DNA of 64,000 nucleotides from Erythrocercus mccallii (GCA_013397435.1 VZRG01001063.1:58371-122370); one strand, 5' to 3'. Positions 48,395 to 61,810 are shown, counted from the first letter of the stretch. Translations and numbers: made by a program. The notes: generated by a model not told the origin, from the letters alone.

Positions 48395-51240
48395 AGCTCA
48401 AATATTAAGGCTGAGTGAACAATGCTTTTCAGAGAATATAATTTGTGTGATATGTGAGATGCTCTGGGGTTTTTTTCCCACTGTTAAGAGCAGGCTCGTG
48501 TCTTAGCAGACTTAGCAGTCTGTCTCTGCATGTCTTTGTGGACACAAAGTCAGAAGAAATGAGTTATGATTTAAATCAACTTCTGTCACCCAAGGAGGCA
48601 GCTCTCACTAGTCAGGGCACTGAGTATGAGCATCTCCACCAATGCTGCTCTCACAGGAGGGTGGAGGAGAAATGAGGTGCCAAACAGGGAGGAGAGAGCA
48701 GGCTGATGTTGACAGGACAGAAGGGAAAGAGTAAAGTGGTGAGGGATGTTGAGGTGGTAAAGGCAGAAAGCCGAGATCATATGATAGGCAAAAAGCAGTG
48801 GCAAGGTGTCCTGGTTAGAAGCCGGTTGGGAAGCATCAGTGTATAGCCTGCCTGCTCAGCTTCAAGTCCTCAGTCCAGACAGTGTACTTTGTGTGCTTTA
48901 GTTTTCATCATGTGTAAAATAGGAATGGTAACTCCAGTCTTTCACTTTATGAAATATTTTGGCATCTTTAGATGAAAAATCTTTTATTTTACTAGCACAT
49001 GGGATAGAGGAAAACCTTTCTACCTGGGAAAGCCTTCTTATTGGGGTACAGATCAGTTCCTTTGGGGTTGGGATATGTAGGGCTGTCATCTACCTGTTGC
49101 TTCGACCATAGCAATGAAATCTGTAATTTAACGTTCAGTACCTTATATTGCCTAAGTTCACATTTTGACTTTATTACCAGTAGTGGCTATACAGAGAATA
49201 TACAGCAGGATAAAATACACACAGGGTGTAAATGGAGAAGTGGCGAAGTGTGCGGATGTGCCTGTGTAAGCCTGTCTTTGTAATACATGAAGCAGCTTTA
49301 TACAGGAGAAAGACTGAGACAAGCTTGTTGGGATTTTTAAGTCAATATTGGCAGGTCTAATGAAGTCTGTTTCTGCCTGCAAATCCTGCCTTGCTCATAA
49401 TTTGAGCTGGTCACTGTGCATTTCAAACACAGTTTGTTAAGAGGTGCTCTTCTTTTGACAGCCTGGCATGTTCTTCTTGATGCTTGAACAGTATATGCAA
49501 CTTTAACAATGGTTGCCAGAGAGTATTTGACAGTAATTTGAAGGTGGATGGAATTTGTGGTGCAAATGCTCCCTGCACTGGGCTTACAGTGCAAAATGTT
49601 GCAAGGATTGCATCTCTGATCTCATGTGAGTATTCCTCCTGAAGTGGGGGCTACTGGCTCAGGCACTGCCTTTTTAGATGTTCTTAATGATTTTCTCTTC
49701 AGATGACCCCACACTGTCATCTTTTTCTCCAAGTCCAGCTCCTCTGACATTCATATTGGCAAGCTTGCCAGCTTTGAGCTTTGCCTTTTCCCCAGCTTGG
49801 AAGCTGCCCTGCCTTCCAGCACTGAGCTCACTGACAGTGTATCACTGCTCTCTGCTGGAGAAGCACTCAGCTGGGCCAGGCCTCTCTGGGTCTCCAGCTG
49901 TTTGTCTGGAATGTGTGATGGCCAAACCGATAACCTCTCAGCTTTCAAGAGCAAACTTAACGTTCAGCTTATTCCTGTTCCTCCTCCAGCACAGTTTAGG
50001 ACATCTGTTGTGCAGGCTGGAGACAAGAGTTTTCAGAAAGATGAGAGAGATAAATAGGGTGATACTAGGTGAACAGAATCATCTGTGGTCGCATAGACTC
50101 GCTCCTTGGTCGTGCACTATAACAGACACTGGTGTCACTTTCACAGGTTGCTGCTCTAGCCTGGAGTAAAATTTCCAGTTGTATTTGCATATAATGATCC
50201 ATCTGTGAAATGTTTCTTCAGGTCAGATGGAATGACCAGTTAGGAGAGTATCTACTCAAGGAGCACAGTAAGCATGAGGTCCTAAGAGTCCATGTTGAAA
50301 GAGACTGGTTTTGGTCATCTTAATCTGATTTTGGTAGTTGCAGAAGTTATTCTGGCTGTTGCATTGAGTCATTTATCAAAGACACAGGAAAATTACCAGA
50401 TCTTCCCCACAAAATGAGAATTATTTAAAATAGCGTCTCCCATTTGAGCCCACGTACACATCTATACCATGTACATGCACACATGATACATCTTCTAATG
50501 TCATATACTTTTGTAGCTCTGGCATCTTTTTTGCTTGAAAACCACTCAAGCATAAATCATAAAAACACAGCTTTACAACAGCTTTAAAGCGCTTTTATAT
50601 TCTGCAGCATTCCATGTGAATTATTGCTGTGCTGTCAAAGAAAACAAAAATATTTGGGAAGGAGTGTTTATTTTACAGTGGTTGACCAAAAGTATGCAAG
50701 TGGTTATAAAAAAATGTAGACAGCTAACAATGGGAGGTGCCATTGCTGATTCTGTAACCCATTCACAAACCTTTGACACTGACTTTAGATCACTAGAGAT
50801 AGTTAGGACTTCCCACAGGAAAACGCACACACTTCCAAATCACTCAAGTTATGAAAAAAATACACCATTCTCCCTTCTGTCAATCCACCCTAAATGTTCT
50901 TCCCCACTTGCCCACATAGCCAAGCAAAAAGGATGGGATTTCCATATGTGTAGTGAGGCCTTTTCTTCAGCCAACTATTTCTTTGGAGTGGTTTCCGCTA
51001 CAACAAGATAGTAGTGGAGATGTGTATTTGAATTTGTCTTGTCTTTCAGAGAAACCTTTTTATTAAGGTGGTACCACTTCTTGTGCTGTAGGGTACAATT
51101 TCCTGATTAGACTCCCTGTGTGTTGAGCTCCCTACAAATTATTGCATGCAAGTTGAAGGTAAGTTGGAGTCTGTAAGATATTTTGCTTCTTGTTAGAAAT
51201 AAGGCATGTGGTTCCAGTCTGCTCATACTAGAAAGTGAGT
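48395..51240. other. Intron 3 segment without recognisable gene
   Basis: Unique-looking sequence between two CR1 fragments. The 163-codon open frame at 49678-50169 is the longest in intron 3. Its product is rich in S, L and P, starts inside a CT-rich stretch, has no recognised domain and lacks convincing splice context, so I do not annotate it as a gene. Confidence 0.55.
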
Positions 51241-51249
51241 GGTAGAACA

Positions 51250-51500
51250 GAAGGCAGCCCAAAGGGCGACTAAGGAGACTGCCATATGAGTGGCTGCCCT
51301 GTGAGGATTGACTGGGTAAGCTGGGACTCTTCAGCCTGGAAGAGATTTAGGAGAGTCTACAAAGTCATGAGAGGCATCGAGAGATCTGGTAGGGACTGAC
51401 TCTTGACTAGTTTTTCTAAAACTGGAGTGAGTAGAATAAAATAAAATCAGCAGTAGCCTGTTCCAGAAAAAGCAGAGATAGAGTCCCTGAATTAGCCATC
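51250..51500 (+). mobile_element. CR1 LINE fragment (older subfamily)
   Basis: Sense-orientation CR1 internal 3' region: 'gggcgactaaggagactgcc', 'ctgggactcttcagcctgga', 'gagatttaggagagtctac', 'aaagtcatgagaggcatcg' and 'agtagcctgttcc'. The terminal octamers are not visible, so the element is truncated at its 3' side or too diverged. Boundaries are approximate. Confidence 0.75.
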
Positions 51501-51732
51501 TTGCTTTGCTTGGTCCCAGTGTCAATGTTGGGGTGGGCAGAGAATCCTTTAAAGCAAACAGCAATAGTCATTGTCATACTCATGGTCATAAGAATAATAA
51601 CAATCATAATCTTAAGACTGGTTTATGAAAAAAACTCTGCAAGTATTTCTTGCAAAGTGGTTAAAAATTCAGCCTTGGTGTGCATTACTTTTTAGCTACC
51701 AATATCCTGCAGGACACTAAAAAAGAGAAGAG

Positions 51733-51868
51733 AGGAAGGAAGGAAGGAAGGAAGGAAGGAAGGAAGGAAGGAANAGGAAGGAAGGAAGGAAGGAAGGAAG
51801 GAAGGAAGGAAGGAAGGAAGGAAGGAAGGAAGGAAGGAAGGAAGGAAGGAAGGAAGGGAGAGAGAGAG

Positions 51869-51942
<74 letters not shown>
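51733..51942. repeat. Compound (GGAA)n-(GA)n-(GAAA)n microsatellite with one N
   Basis: About 125 bases of GGAA units (51733-51857) are followed by GA-rich and then GAAA units to 51942. Position 51774 is an ambiguous base (N) inside the GGAA array, and the period shifts there. Such long tetranucleotide arrays are hypermutable and hard to assemble, so the length shown is uncertain. The long lysine/glycine/glutamate open frames here are repeat artefacts. Confidence 0.97.
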
Positions 51943-52323
51943 GTTAAAATAATATCATCCACCCTCTGCTCTACTCTGTACAAGTTCCTTGCAGTTGCTA
52001 GTGAAGATCTGATGAAGAAGGCATGTGAATCCTAGTGAACCTGCCTTTCATAAATGTGCATGGATTACTGTGTCACTACTGTTGACACATTTCCTTTCCC
52101 TGTAGGTGCACACCCCTCCCCATGCATTTCTGCAGTGCATGTAAGTTGGTCCGAGTAGTCCTCCAGTCATGCCTCTTATGTGGAATTTTGTTTGAAAATT
52201 GAGGTGGGGAGTGTCTGCGAGCTCACTAGCAGCTGAGCAGTCCTTTAGCCCTCTATTTGTTGCCCTAGTAAATCAACAGTGCCAGAGGCTGTACAGTATT
52301 ACCTTGCATGGCTACATAATTAA

Positions 52324-52325
<2 letters not shown>

Positions 52326-52382
<57 letters not shown>
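52326..52382. repeat. (TAA)n microsatellite, about 19 units
   Basis: An uninterrupted run of AAT/TAA units, about 57 bases long, 380 bases after the GGAA/GAAA array. Likely polymorphic. Confidence 0.97.
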
Positions 52383-52383
<1 letters not shown>

Positions 52384-52875
52384 GGTGTTTTCCCTGACCA
52401 GAGGGAAATAAGCATGCAAAACTTGCTGCTTTTTGCCAAAAAGAACCTTAGTCAATAGGAGAGAGAGAGAGAAATGTTTTGTGCTTGGTCTTTTTGCTGC
52501 TTATATTAGAGTCATGCACTGCTATTTCTATCTGTTTTGCCAGTTGGCATCCATCCACCTTTTCTATTCATGCTCGAACAGCCAGGAACACTATGGCAGG
52601 AGAGGAAGCCCCTTCTCATATGTTGCTGACTGAGCTGCCAGTGGCTTGTATTTGTAGTGGATCCAGCAACAAAACAAAGCACAAAGCAACCCCATCACAT
52701 CAGCTGTCTGTGCTAACAAATAGGTTCATTGAATAATTTTGGAGCAGAGTTCCAGACCTTCCCTTCCACTTCAGTTGCAGTAAAGGCATTAAATTTATTT
52801 AATGCCCAAAGCAAGAGTGGCATATGTTTCACTACACTTGAATAGCTATTTTGTTAGACAAAGAAAAACCCTACA

Positions 52876-52902
52876 CAACAAAACAAACAAACAAACAAAC
52901 AC
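52876..52902. repeat. (CAAA)n microsatellite
   Basis: About six CAAA units in intron 3. Simple repeat only. Confidence 0.9.
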
Positions 52903-55900
52903 AAGAAGGAAAACCCTGAGGTGCTTACTACTCAAATGTATGTGGACATGAATGAACTTAATCTGAACTGATCAAGTTGATTAGATGGTTTAATTGAGCT
53001 TTGGTACAGCAGAAGACTAGATATCTCTTCTGAACAGGAAATGGTAAACCATCTTATAAACAGCCTTTTTTGAGAGAATCTGAGTCATTAACTTGCATGT
53101 GCAAATGGCGTATACACTTATGTGTCTCAGCCCAAGTTACAGCCGCAACAGAAATAGTTTTACAGGGACTGAATAATAGTTGGGAGAAATAGAGGGGGCA
53201 GGGAAGCAAGAAAAACAGCCAAGTAATTGAAAACATCCTCCAAAGAAGTAGCCAAGAAATTACATTTGGGATGCTGAATGTGAGCTGGCAGTATGAATGC
53301 AATTCCTACCACAAAGACTTTTTGTCAAGGTAGTCATGATTTTGGGACGAGTTGATCTGAATACACTTGCTAATAAAAAGAGGTTTGTCCTAGCCTTCCC
53401 CACTGGTAGTAGGATTTACTGATACTGGAGCTGAATTCTGCCCTAGGTGTCTGGCTGGAACGTAATCTTTCAGTTTTTCTTCCACCCACTCATTCTGAAC
53501 TACCAAATTATGTGATCACCATAGGAGTCAAAGTATACCCCAGGTGCTGTGCCCTCTGCTAACCCTGTATAACCACTGACCAGCTTTAGTTCACAGACTC
53601 AGATCAGTCTGTTATGTTTTCAAGCAGCATGCTATTAATAATGATAGAGGGGAATATTTCTAACATGAACAGTATGATCTTGTTCTGGTTGGACACTTCT
53701 ATTTCCAGATTTTGTTGGTACCTGCAAATACTGCTTTCTCTCATTAAGACAGAGGTAACAGTGATTTTTTTCAGCTTTGCGAAAACTCTAGAACAGGATA
53801 AAGTAATGTAGTTAGGGAAAGTTAATAGTCATTTATTTAAAATGGGCTAAACCACATTTAAAATAGATTCTTTTTCTTCTAAATTCACTGATATTTTTGT
53901 TCTTGGGCTGGACCTTTCATTGGGGAAGTACTCTTTACAAGAGTGAAAAATGGACTATCTTCTGCGTGTACCATATTTCTGATGTGCAAATCTTTTGGGC
54001 ATTTTATAAAAGAGAATGCTGTTGTTCCACATAGGAAATCAGGCAGCAGAAAGTGAACTGGTGGCATATTCTGATGCTACATTCCCTGCCTGATAGACTT
54101 TGCTGTTTCTGTTAGCTCTAAGTGTGTTTCAGGAGTCTGTACTATATTTTCCTATTGTTTGCAAGAAAAACAATGCATTTTGAAAAGTTTTATCCCTTAG
54201 CTGGGAGAAAAGGTTATTGCGAAGGTGTTTCAGAAACTAGCAGCACGTTTTGTCGAACACTGTCCTTTTTTTTAATGTGCTGAGCCAGCGGTTTCTGCCT
54301 CGGCTCCATAGTAAGGAATACTTTGAAAGTGGAAAATCTAGTGAATGAGCTGCTCATGTTACAGAAAAAGAGCAAGAGTTGACCTCGGGCGTTTCACATG
54401 TTCTTATTCAGTATCTTTTCTCTGCAAAGCCTGTTGGAGCTGTGATTATTTCTGTATGTTATTTCATAGAGAAAACTCACCAAAGGAGTGGAAGCTAGGG
54501 TTGGTTTTGCCTGTTGGCTGACCTGCAGTAGCCAGCCACATGTGTGCAGTTAGCTTGCTGCAGATGGAAGGGAAACGGCATCACTTAAACTGCCATCAGT
54601 GAGCCAACATGTGGTCAGTAACCTGACTGTGTGCCTGCAGTTCCTGTTTTGAACTGACCCAGAGGCAGTCTGCTGCTAGTAGAAACCTACCTGAGAAACA
54701 TTTGTCAAGGAAAGTTTAAGATATGTGTGTGTGATGTGGGTATTAAATTTAATTTAAAAATTATAGTATGGGAACAGGCTTAGAAAAAAGGGGATTGTTA
54801 GCACAGCTGCAATGTCTGGGGAAGGTGGACATTCATTTATGGGATGTCCCCAAGCCAAGGGTATCTGGGTGTGGGAATGCTGCATGCACAGAATAAAACA
54901 CTGGAGCTCAGAGATTCCAGAGTTTAATAATATAAGTCTAGATTTACTGTATACATTTTAAGTCTCATATTCTTTATGGCATAAGGTAGGCTGTAAAAGT
55001 TTAAGGTTTCAGCTCTGTGTAAATCAGTATAGTGCCATCAAAGAGATTGAGACAGTTCTTGTATGTAAGAATCAGAAAAAAGAAATAAAGCTAATTCAGC
55101 ATTACTAAACTAGAACATTTTCATTACCTTAAAGCGAGTAAAAACATCCAAGATTTGTAAATCTTTTCCGGTGGCCGAACATTCATCTTGATCATTTTTC
55201 AGTCATTTAGGAGCAAGCTAGTGTACCTGTAAGGCCTAGTGGAGATGCTTTCAGTTGTGCTGTAAACCTTTTACATCCCGAGTCTCCAGTTTTGCTCATA
55301 TACCTAGTATTCTGGACTTTCACTGTCATTCTTCATATGAAAAGGAAATACTTTGTCTAAGATGGGCATTGATTTTTGCAGTGGTAGCTAATACCAGCAA
55401 GTTATTTGAAAAACACTGAAAGGCAGGGTTCTTTTGTTTGGAAGCTCTGCATTAAGGAGTACATGGATTTTCCATTATTTTTTTTTTAACCGGGCGTATT
55501 CACTGTATTCTTCTTGCTGTAGTTACTCAATAGCAGCTAGTGGGTACATTCAGCTGATGATGACTTGCAAGTGCTGTGCACTACCTTTTTTTTCTTTGCT
55601 TAAAACCCTATTTCAGGATTGTATTGTCAACTCTTATTACAGTTCCTGGATGCATTCTGCATAGAATCAATGCCAGTGGCAAAAACCCTAGAGAAGGGCA
55701 CAGAACCTCTCATTCATCTCTGCAGCTGAGGTAAAAACCTTAGTTAAAGACACAAGTTTCTGAGCTAGTGGCTGGCCAGCTCAGGTGAGGCTGTGAAGGT
55801 GCTCATGCACCTTGCTGAGAGTGCTTGCTGTTCTTGCAAGATACCCTCAACCCTTAGTGACAGGGAAATGAAGGAAAAACTCCTGTCTTTGGATCTGCAA

Positions 55901-58900
55901 GTTTCTGTACATATCTGCTGCTTGTTGAAGCATCCAGAAGCTCATGTGCTTTATTTGCAGCATGCCCCCCCTCCTTCACATGTGAAATGTATTTATTCTT
56001 GTCTCAGCTGTAAGCATGAACTTGGCACACATAATAGCATTACACAATATCCTCTTTTCTCTCCTTTAGCAAAGTGAAATGATATGACCTATGCACTCAT
56101 GTTCCTCAGACTCGTCTCAGAGAAGACCTTTCTTCCCACTCTCCCAGTCACTGTAGACTGGGTCCTGATGGTGCAGGAAAATAGCTCACAACAGAGTTAG
56201 GCAGCCTCCCAGCTCTGCCTGGTTGGAAGCAGTGTCCTTCCTCTGCCTGGTTGGCTGCAGGGTGGACAGATGAAGAGTGTGTCTCTGTGTGGATGGGAGG
56301 ATGTAGTGCTTGGCCACCTCACAGTGGTGTGCAGGTTGAAGTGTCCAGCCAGTTTCACACATCTCCCTTTCCCTCTCTCCCTCCATTTCAACCTCCTTCT
56401 TGCTCCTTTTCTCCTTCTTGACTTACTCCATCATCTATTTATTTAGATAGTCCTGTGAGCACAGGTTGCTCTTGCTTGTATCCTCACAGGAGAAAGAGGA
56501 AGAGGGAGAGAGGAGGGAATTCTGTCTCTCCCGCTGACACTCGCCTCCAAGGTCTTGGCTGGAGGACAGCCACTGCTGGCAGCAGTCTGGGAGGAACTCA
56601 CAGTGGTAGCAGAAGACAAGAATTTGGCAGGGAGGTGAACCACATGATTGTGATTGTGATTCATCCTGCACTCTAGAAATGTGGCAGGAGGGGTAGGAAA
56701 GGCTTCATGTGCCATGTGCCATGAGAGCAGAGATACTCACATTCAAACATCATGTTCTTTTTATAGCAAGGCATGTCTCATAGAAAAAATATTGAACTTG
56801 GCCTTCCAGAATGAAGAAAATAGGCCTAACTGTGATTTTACTGCTTGAGTCACTCAATTAGTTACCGGTTGCATGTAGGAAGCCTTCTATTAGGCTGACT
56901 TGGTAAAAATTGTTTTTCATTAATTGTGACACTGAGCTGTTTTTCAATTTGCTCAAAATTGCTTTCATTTGTAGGCCTCCTTATGCGAAAACACTCCAAA
57001 TATACCATGGTTCAGAATAGTAATCACCTTAATCCAGTCACTTGATATAGCTGCCTTCTGGATAAGGCTCTAGTTTTTATCAGGAGTTGGAAGTTTGCTG
57101 GAGAGGTGAAAATAGTTGTATGGGAATCATGATGACTTTTGGGCCTAATTCTTCTACCTTTCCTCATATGGGATAGCCCCCCAGCCCTGGGTTGCATGTG
57201 TGTCCCATTCCCATACCATATAGGAATGAAAACAACAGAAGATGTCATTTAATGTGCATGTAAGTGCAGGATGGTGGTTTGAAGACCATATAATAAATCA
57301 GTTCCAGTACAGCTTAAAAATTCTGGCTTTCCTTTTGTAGGCCACATTTTTGTGAAAATCCAGTGTAACGAGACCATCTCCTTAGCCTTATTTTGGCCCA
57401 GCTCCTCTTTCCAGCAAGAGGTGGTTACAAATGCAGCTGTGGAAGTGCAGTAGAGCTGAGGAACACCAGTCTGCACAGTCCTACACACTCGCGAGGCCCA
57501 CGTTGGCTTAAAGGCTGATTACTTCCCATGTCCCATAAATCTGCATTTGCATCGAAAAATGTAGAGGCCACAGTGTATGGAAGTTCCTTTTCCTCCCTGA
57601 GTGTGTTTATGACAGATTTATATTGATGGCAGCAATGTACACAGCCACAAACGACTATTATATTCAGGCTCTCCTAACTCAGTCCCTGTTTCCTGCTGAA
57701 GGTGAGACAAGGTCCTATATGAATGAGGGGTGAAATTACAGCTGAACTTTCTAATTGTGTTAGTACAGGAGAACCTTTAAGAAATAGAGCAAGACCTTTT
57801 GTGTTCAGAGCTACCCCTGCCCTCTCTTTACCAGTTCACTTTATGTTCACATTCTTTTTCCCCCTACAAAAAACCAGTAAATGTGTGCCTATATATCTCC
57901 CTATGTTTACAAAGGATATTTGAAAGGAAGGTCAGAAGTGCTTTGATTCTTGAAAAAAGCCAGCCAGTTTCAGCTACTCAGAACTTTCAAAGTGTATACA
58001 AAAACACAAATGCTGGTAACTGTTATTTCAGGCCTCAGGCTTAGACACGATAAATTAACACTGTCCAGATTTCATTTTGGAAGCAGTGCCTACTCCTGCA
58101 CAGACATTCATATCCTGATGAACTCTGGGGCAGCTCAGAGGGTCAATCACTACATCTTCTGTCTGACCTTGACAGTGACTGCTTCTGCCTGCCTCCCACA
58201 CTGGGCTGAGCAGATGGGTCTGGGTGTGAACACCAGCCACAGCTATGAAAGCCAGGCCAATGTCAAGTTCAGCTCTGCGAGAGTATCATAGGACCAGAAA
58301 CTACTTCATCTCATCCTCCTTTGCCTCTGCCCTCCTCTCCCTGTTTCCATGTGACAGAAGGGGAAGAAAAATCTGATGTTTACAATAAGGGTTTCAGAGT
58401 TTTCAGAGTGCATTTTAGGAGTGGAACCAGTGTCTTTGGGGCTTTGAAGAACCCTACTGTGAAAATGCACTGACAAACCACAGTCCTCTCCATGGTATCA
58501 TACCAATTTGACACCACTGTTTTAATTGGAAAAATTCCTTTTCAGTTCTAAGTCTAAGCTCAGAACCAGGAAGCAATGCAGAGCTGTAACCAGAAAGAGG
58601 CAGTGACATCTTGCCCATTCTTCTCCTCTGTAAATGTTTTTTACTTCATGTTTGTTGGACAAACACGCTTTCTGTTTAACTTGTAGGCTCTGGTTGCTTT
58701 GCCAAAAAACTGGAAGAGAAGCATGGACATGAGCAGAACCTAACTCCTTAAAGAGACTATCAAAGAAACTGAACTAATCCCAGAAATTGTGGGCTGCAAA
58801 AATGCCTCCACTTCTCTTTTCACCTGTGCCAGCTTCTGAATCTAGGCTGGTCAGTTATTTCTTGCTCCAATTCTTTTTTCACTACAGGATTTAATGGCTT

Positions 58901-59575
58901 AGGACTTAATAGTTATTTGTAGTGGTAAATTACTCCACCTTTGATTGAAAGGCAAGTTCTTAGTCTCCTGAACCAAATCCCCTCTTCAAACAGCCCAACT
59001 CTATAGCCAAAGTCAGTGGCATGTCGTTGTCTGCGTTTGCCATGATTCACTCATCAGTCACCTCATGCAGAGTGGTTTCACATAGTTCCTGCCCGAGCCT
59101 CTGTCATCTCTTGCGCCAGAGATTGTTGCTTCTGGCTGAGCTGGGGCATCTGAGTAGTCAAGGTGTCTGCACAGGTTTAACACAGGTTTTTGGGCTGACA
59201 TGCTACTGCAAACATCTGTCTGTGTCTTTAGGTTCCTAACATATCTTTAAATGCCTGTGTGTGTGTCTTCCCAAAGACACAGAGGAAGTCTGTGGTAGAG
59301 AAGGAACTTGTCCCAGGGGGAGGGACCCTCACTATGCAGAGCAATGAGCAGATCTCTATGTCCTCATTCATGGACTTTTTTGAAGGGAGCTCAAAACATC
59401 AGCTAGTAAAAGGAGCATGTGTGAGATGATGTCATTCTGGCTTCAGAGGAAGGCTTATGCTGCTTCATGCTGCTCCATGGCAGCGTGACAAGTCAGGCTT
59501 CCAGTGACAGTCATTTACCCTACTAGCCTGGATTTTGATGGATTATGGCTGAAGTTGTTACGGTCCGTTTGGATG

Positions 59576-59610
59576 GAAAACAAACAATCAGATAAACAGA
59601 CAAACAGATA
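59576..59610. repeat. Imperfect (ACAGATAA)-type simple repeat
   Basis: Related ACAAACA, CAGATAAACAGA and CAAACAGATA words follow one another over about 35 bases. Short and imperfect. Confidence 0.7.
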
Positions 59611-60317
59611 CGAAGTTTTAGGAGGCTACCTTAAAATGTCAGCCATCTGCTAGGCAGAGGCTCAATAAATCAAGGCTGCAGGAGGAGGTTAGTGTGCACA
59701 CGTGTGCGCCTGTGTTCTGCAGGCTTTGCATACTTCTCCAATGACCAGCTTTTTAAGTTGATACTTATTTTGCAGAAGATGCTCCCAGGATTTACGCAGC
59801 TGGTGGCAATTAGAGGACTATGCTGGGGAGACTATCAATCTGTTTCTTTTTTCACTATAGCCAACTGTCTAACCTTGGAAAGTGCTGAATAGCTGCACTT
59901 CCCATTGCATTTAATTTTCACTGTAGGTGTTGTATACCTTTGCTAGAGGAATGATATATCTTCAGATCTGTTGTTTCATTCAGTGTCTTCGTTAAGGCTG
60001 GGTCTGGGGTGGAGTGGGTGGAACAACCCTTTCAGGCTGTCTGCTTTTAAGCCATTTTTGTTCTCAAGGCCTGATTCTCAGAGCAGCTCAGCCATGACAG
60101 CAGTGTGGTATTCTACTCTCAGAGGAATCCCATTGAAGAAAACAGGGCACCATGAATGATGGGGAGAGACTCCAGCACTCCCTTTCCTATGGATAAGGAG
60201 ATATTGTCCCAAGTTTGCTGTCAGTTACAGAGGCAGTGTTCCCACTGATGCTGAGGAAAGAGAGCTCCCTAACCAGCTCCATTGGGAGGATAAGCAGGAG
60301 AGACCAGAATCTAGGGT

Positions 60318-60339
60318 TAGCTAAAGCTAGGGTTAGCTT
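60318..60339. repeat. 8-bp inverted repeat with TTAGGG-like motifs
   Basis: CTAAAGCT and AGCTTTAG flank a 6-nt AGGGTT loop, and the word CTAGGGTTAGCT also occurs as a direct repeat beginning at 60311. It is short and may be chance. Confidence 0.6.
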
Positions 60340-61069
60340 TAGTTGCTTTCATTCCTTAAAAAACAAATGAAGAGCTCTTTTAACATGAGTGGGGTTTTTT
60401 ACACATGATTGCAGAATGTAGTGGTGTTGTGCACAGCCCATCTTGGCTTGTGCACCCAGATCTTTATCCCTTCACTGCCACTGCACTGCCATATGGATAT
60501 AAACACCTTTGGACCTACAAAAGGTCATTTAAAACAATGAGGAAAAAATGAATAGCATTTGCAGAGCAATAGAGGAAACACCTTTGCAAACAATTTGCTC
60601 CCATTTTGAAAAACGTTGGAGTATCAGCCTCCAAAGCTGCAAATAATACTTTCGTTAGGTTTCAGATGCACGTACACAAACAGGTGCAACATATGCCCAC
60701 CTACAGAGCCCACTTCCATCTGCATGAATATTCCTCCACTCCTCCATCATCACAGCAAATTCTTTAACGCAGGGCATAAAATAAAAGTAATTAGCAATGT
60801 TTATTAGGAAGCATATTGTGTTTAAGTGCACATTGTGGAGAGAAAAAAGGCATTAGGATTGTTCAGAGCATAGGAAGTGAGGAGCGAGGAAATTGTGTTT
60901 GTTGAATGTGTTTATGTGAGGATTACATGCAGTTTATGCAATTCAAGATTTCAAAAGCAGATAAGGTCTTTTAAATCAGCCATAAAATTTGTATCTGATT
61001 TTTCACACCAAAGAAATAACAAAAAATGGTTTTGTTTTCTCTGGAGGAAAACAGACTGAAGGAGGCATA

Positions 61070-61160
61070 GGGCCAAATTCTGATCTCACTTTCACTGGTG
61101 TTCAGTAAAATTGTTGGAAATATGCTGGATTTACACTGATGTAAGTGAGATTAGAACCTT
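61070..61160. mobile_element. Possible palindromic MITE-like remnant
   Basis: The left arm (about 61076-61101, 'aattctgatctcactttcac') and the right arm (about 61132-61160, 'cactgatgtaagtgagatta') are imperfect reverse complements. Their wording recalls a palindromic repeat family of reptiles and birds with 'ctgatctcacttacactggtgtaa' arms, which I know only by appearance. The family cannot be named here. Confidence 0.5.
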
Positions 61161-61699
61161 GCCTGTGGCAGACAGAATGTTGTCTCTGTACATCTAGTAT
61201 GGTTTGGGGCTGTTTTAATACAAAAACTGTGTTGCTGTAATGTAGTTGAAAAGGTCATGGTGAGCAAATATAGACAAATGTTATATAACAATTTGCAGCT
61301 TTAATATAATTTTGCTGATATTTGGCAGAGTTCTTTGGATCACTGTATAATTTTGTTGGTTTAAATGTGTTTCTTATGAACAAGTTACTAACTTAAGAGA
61401 AGTAAAAAGCATCCACCGGGTGAGTCTGAAATGAATCAACACCCACAAGTCATATCCCTTTCATTTGCTAAATGGGTTCTTGTCTTGTCCGATCTTGTGG
61501 ATTTAATTTCTATCAGGATGTGTTTATACTCTTAAAATCTTTTGTTTAGCTGCCACTGCATAGCTTATAGGTGATGCATATTTTTTTGGCATAGACACGG
61601 GGCATCCTACAAGATGGGATGAATCAGAGGAGGCATCCATGTACCTTCTCCATTGACTGTAGGCCCATTCTGTTGTTTGGGTGCATTTATTCTATTTTA

Positions 61700-61810
61700 C
61701 AGGCTAAATCTGAGGTCAGATTCTGTACTGCTCTAAGCCTGGCAGAGATCCTTTAATTGCAGTGGATCTGTAGCAATTTGCACTGGCTGGGAATTTGGAC
61801 CCTAAAAGCT
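61700..61810. mobile_element. Possible second MITE-like remnant
   Basis: It begins with 'aggtcagattctgtactgctc' and ends with 'gcactggctgggaatttgga', resembling the ends of archosaur palindromic repeats of the same general style as the one at 61070. Divergence is high, so this is tentative. Confidence 0.3.

Larger units (their letters stand above)
52383..61069. other. Intron 3 segment without recognisable gene or major repeat
   Basis: Apart from a (CAAA)n run at 52876-52902, an ACAGATAA-type simple patch at 59576-59610 and a small inverted repeat at 60318-60339, I recognise nothing. Open frames are below 115 codons and lack domains. The low transposon content over 8 kb would be compatible with retained regulatory sequence, but conservation cannot be judged here. 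Confidence 0.5.

Noticed and set aside
49678..50169. 163-codon open frame on the + strand
   Set aside because: It lies in a CT-rich stretch and gives an S/L/P-rich product without domain or splice context. More likely chance than gene.
51680..51983. Lysine/glutamate- and serine/phenylalanine-rich open frames
   Set aside because: They are translations of the GGAA/GAAA microsatellite and its complement.
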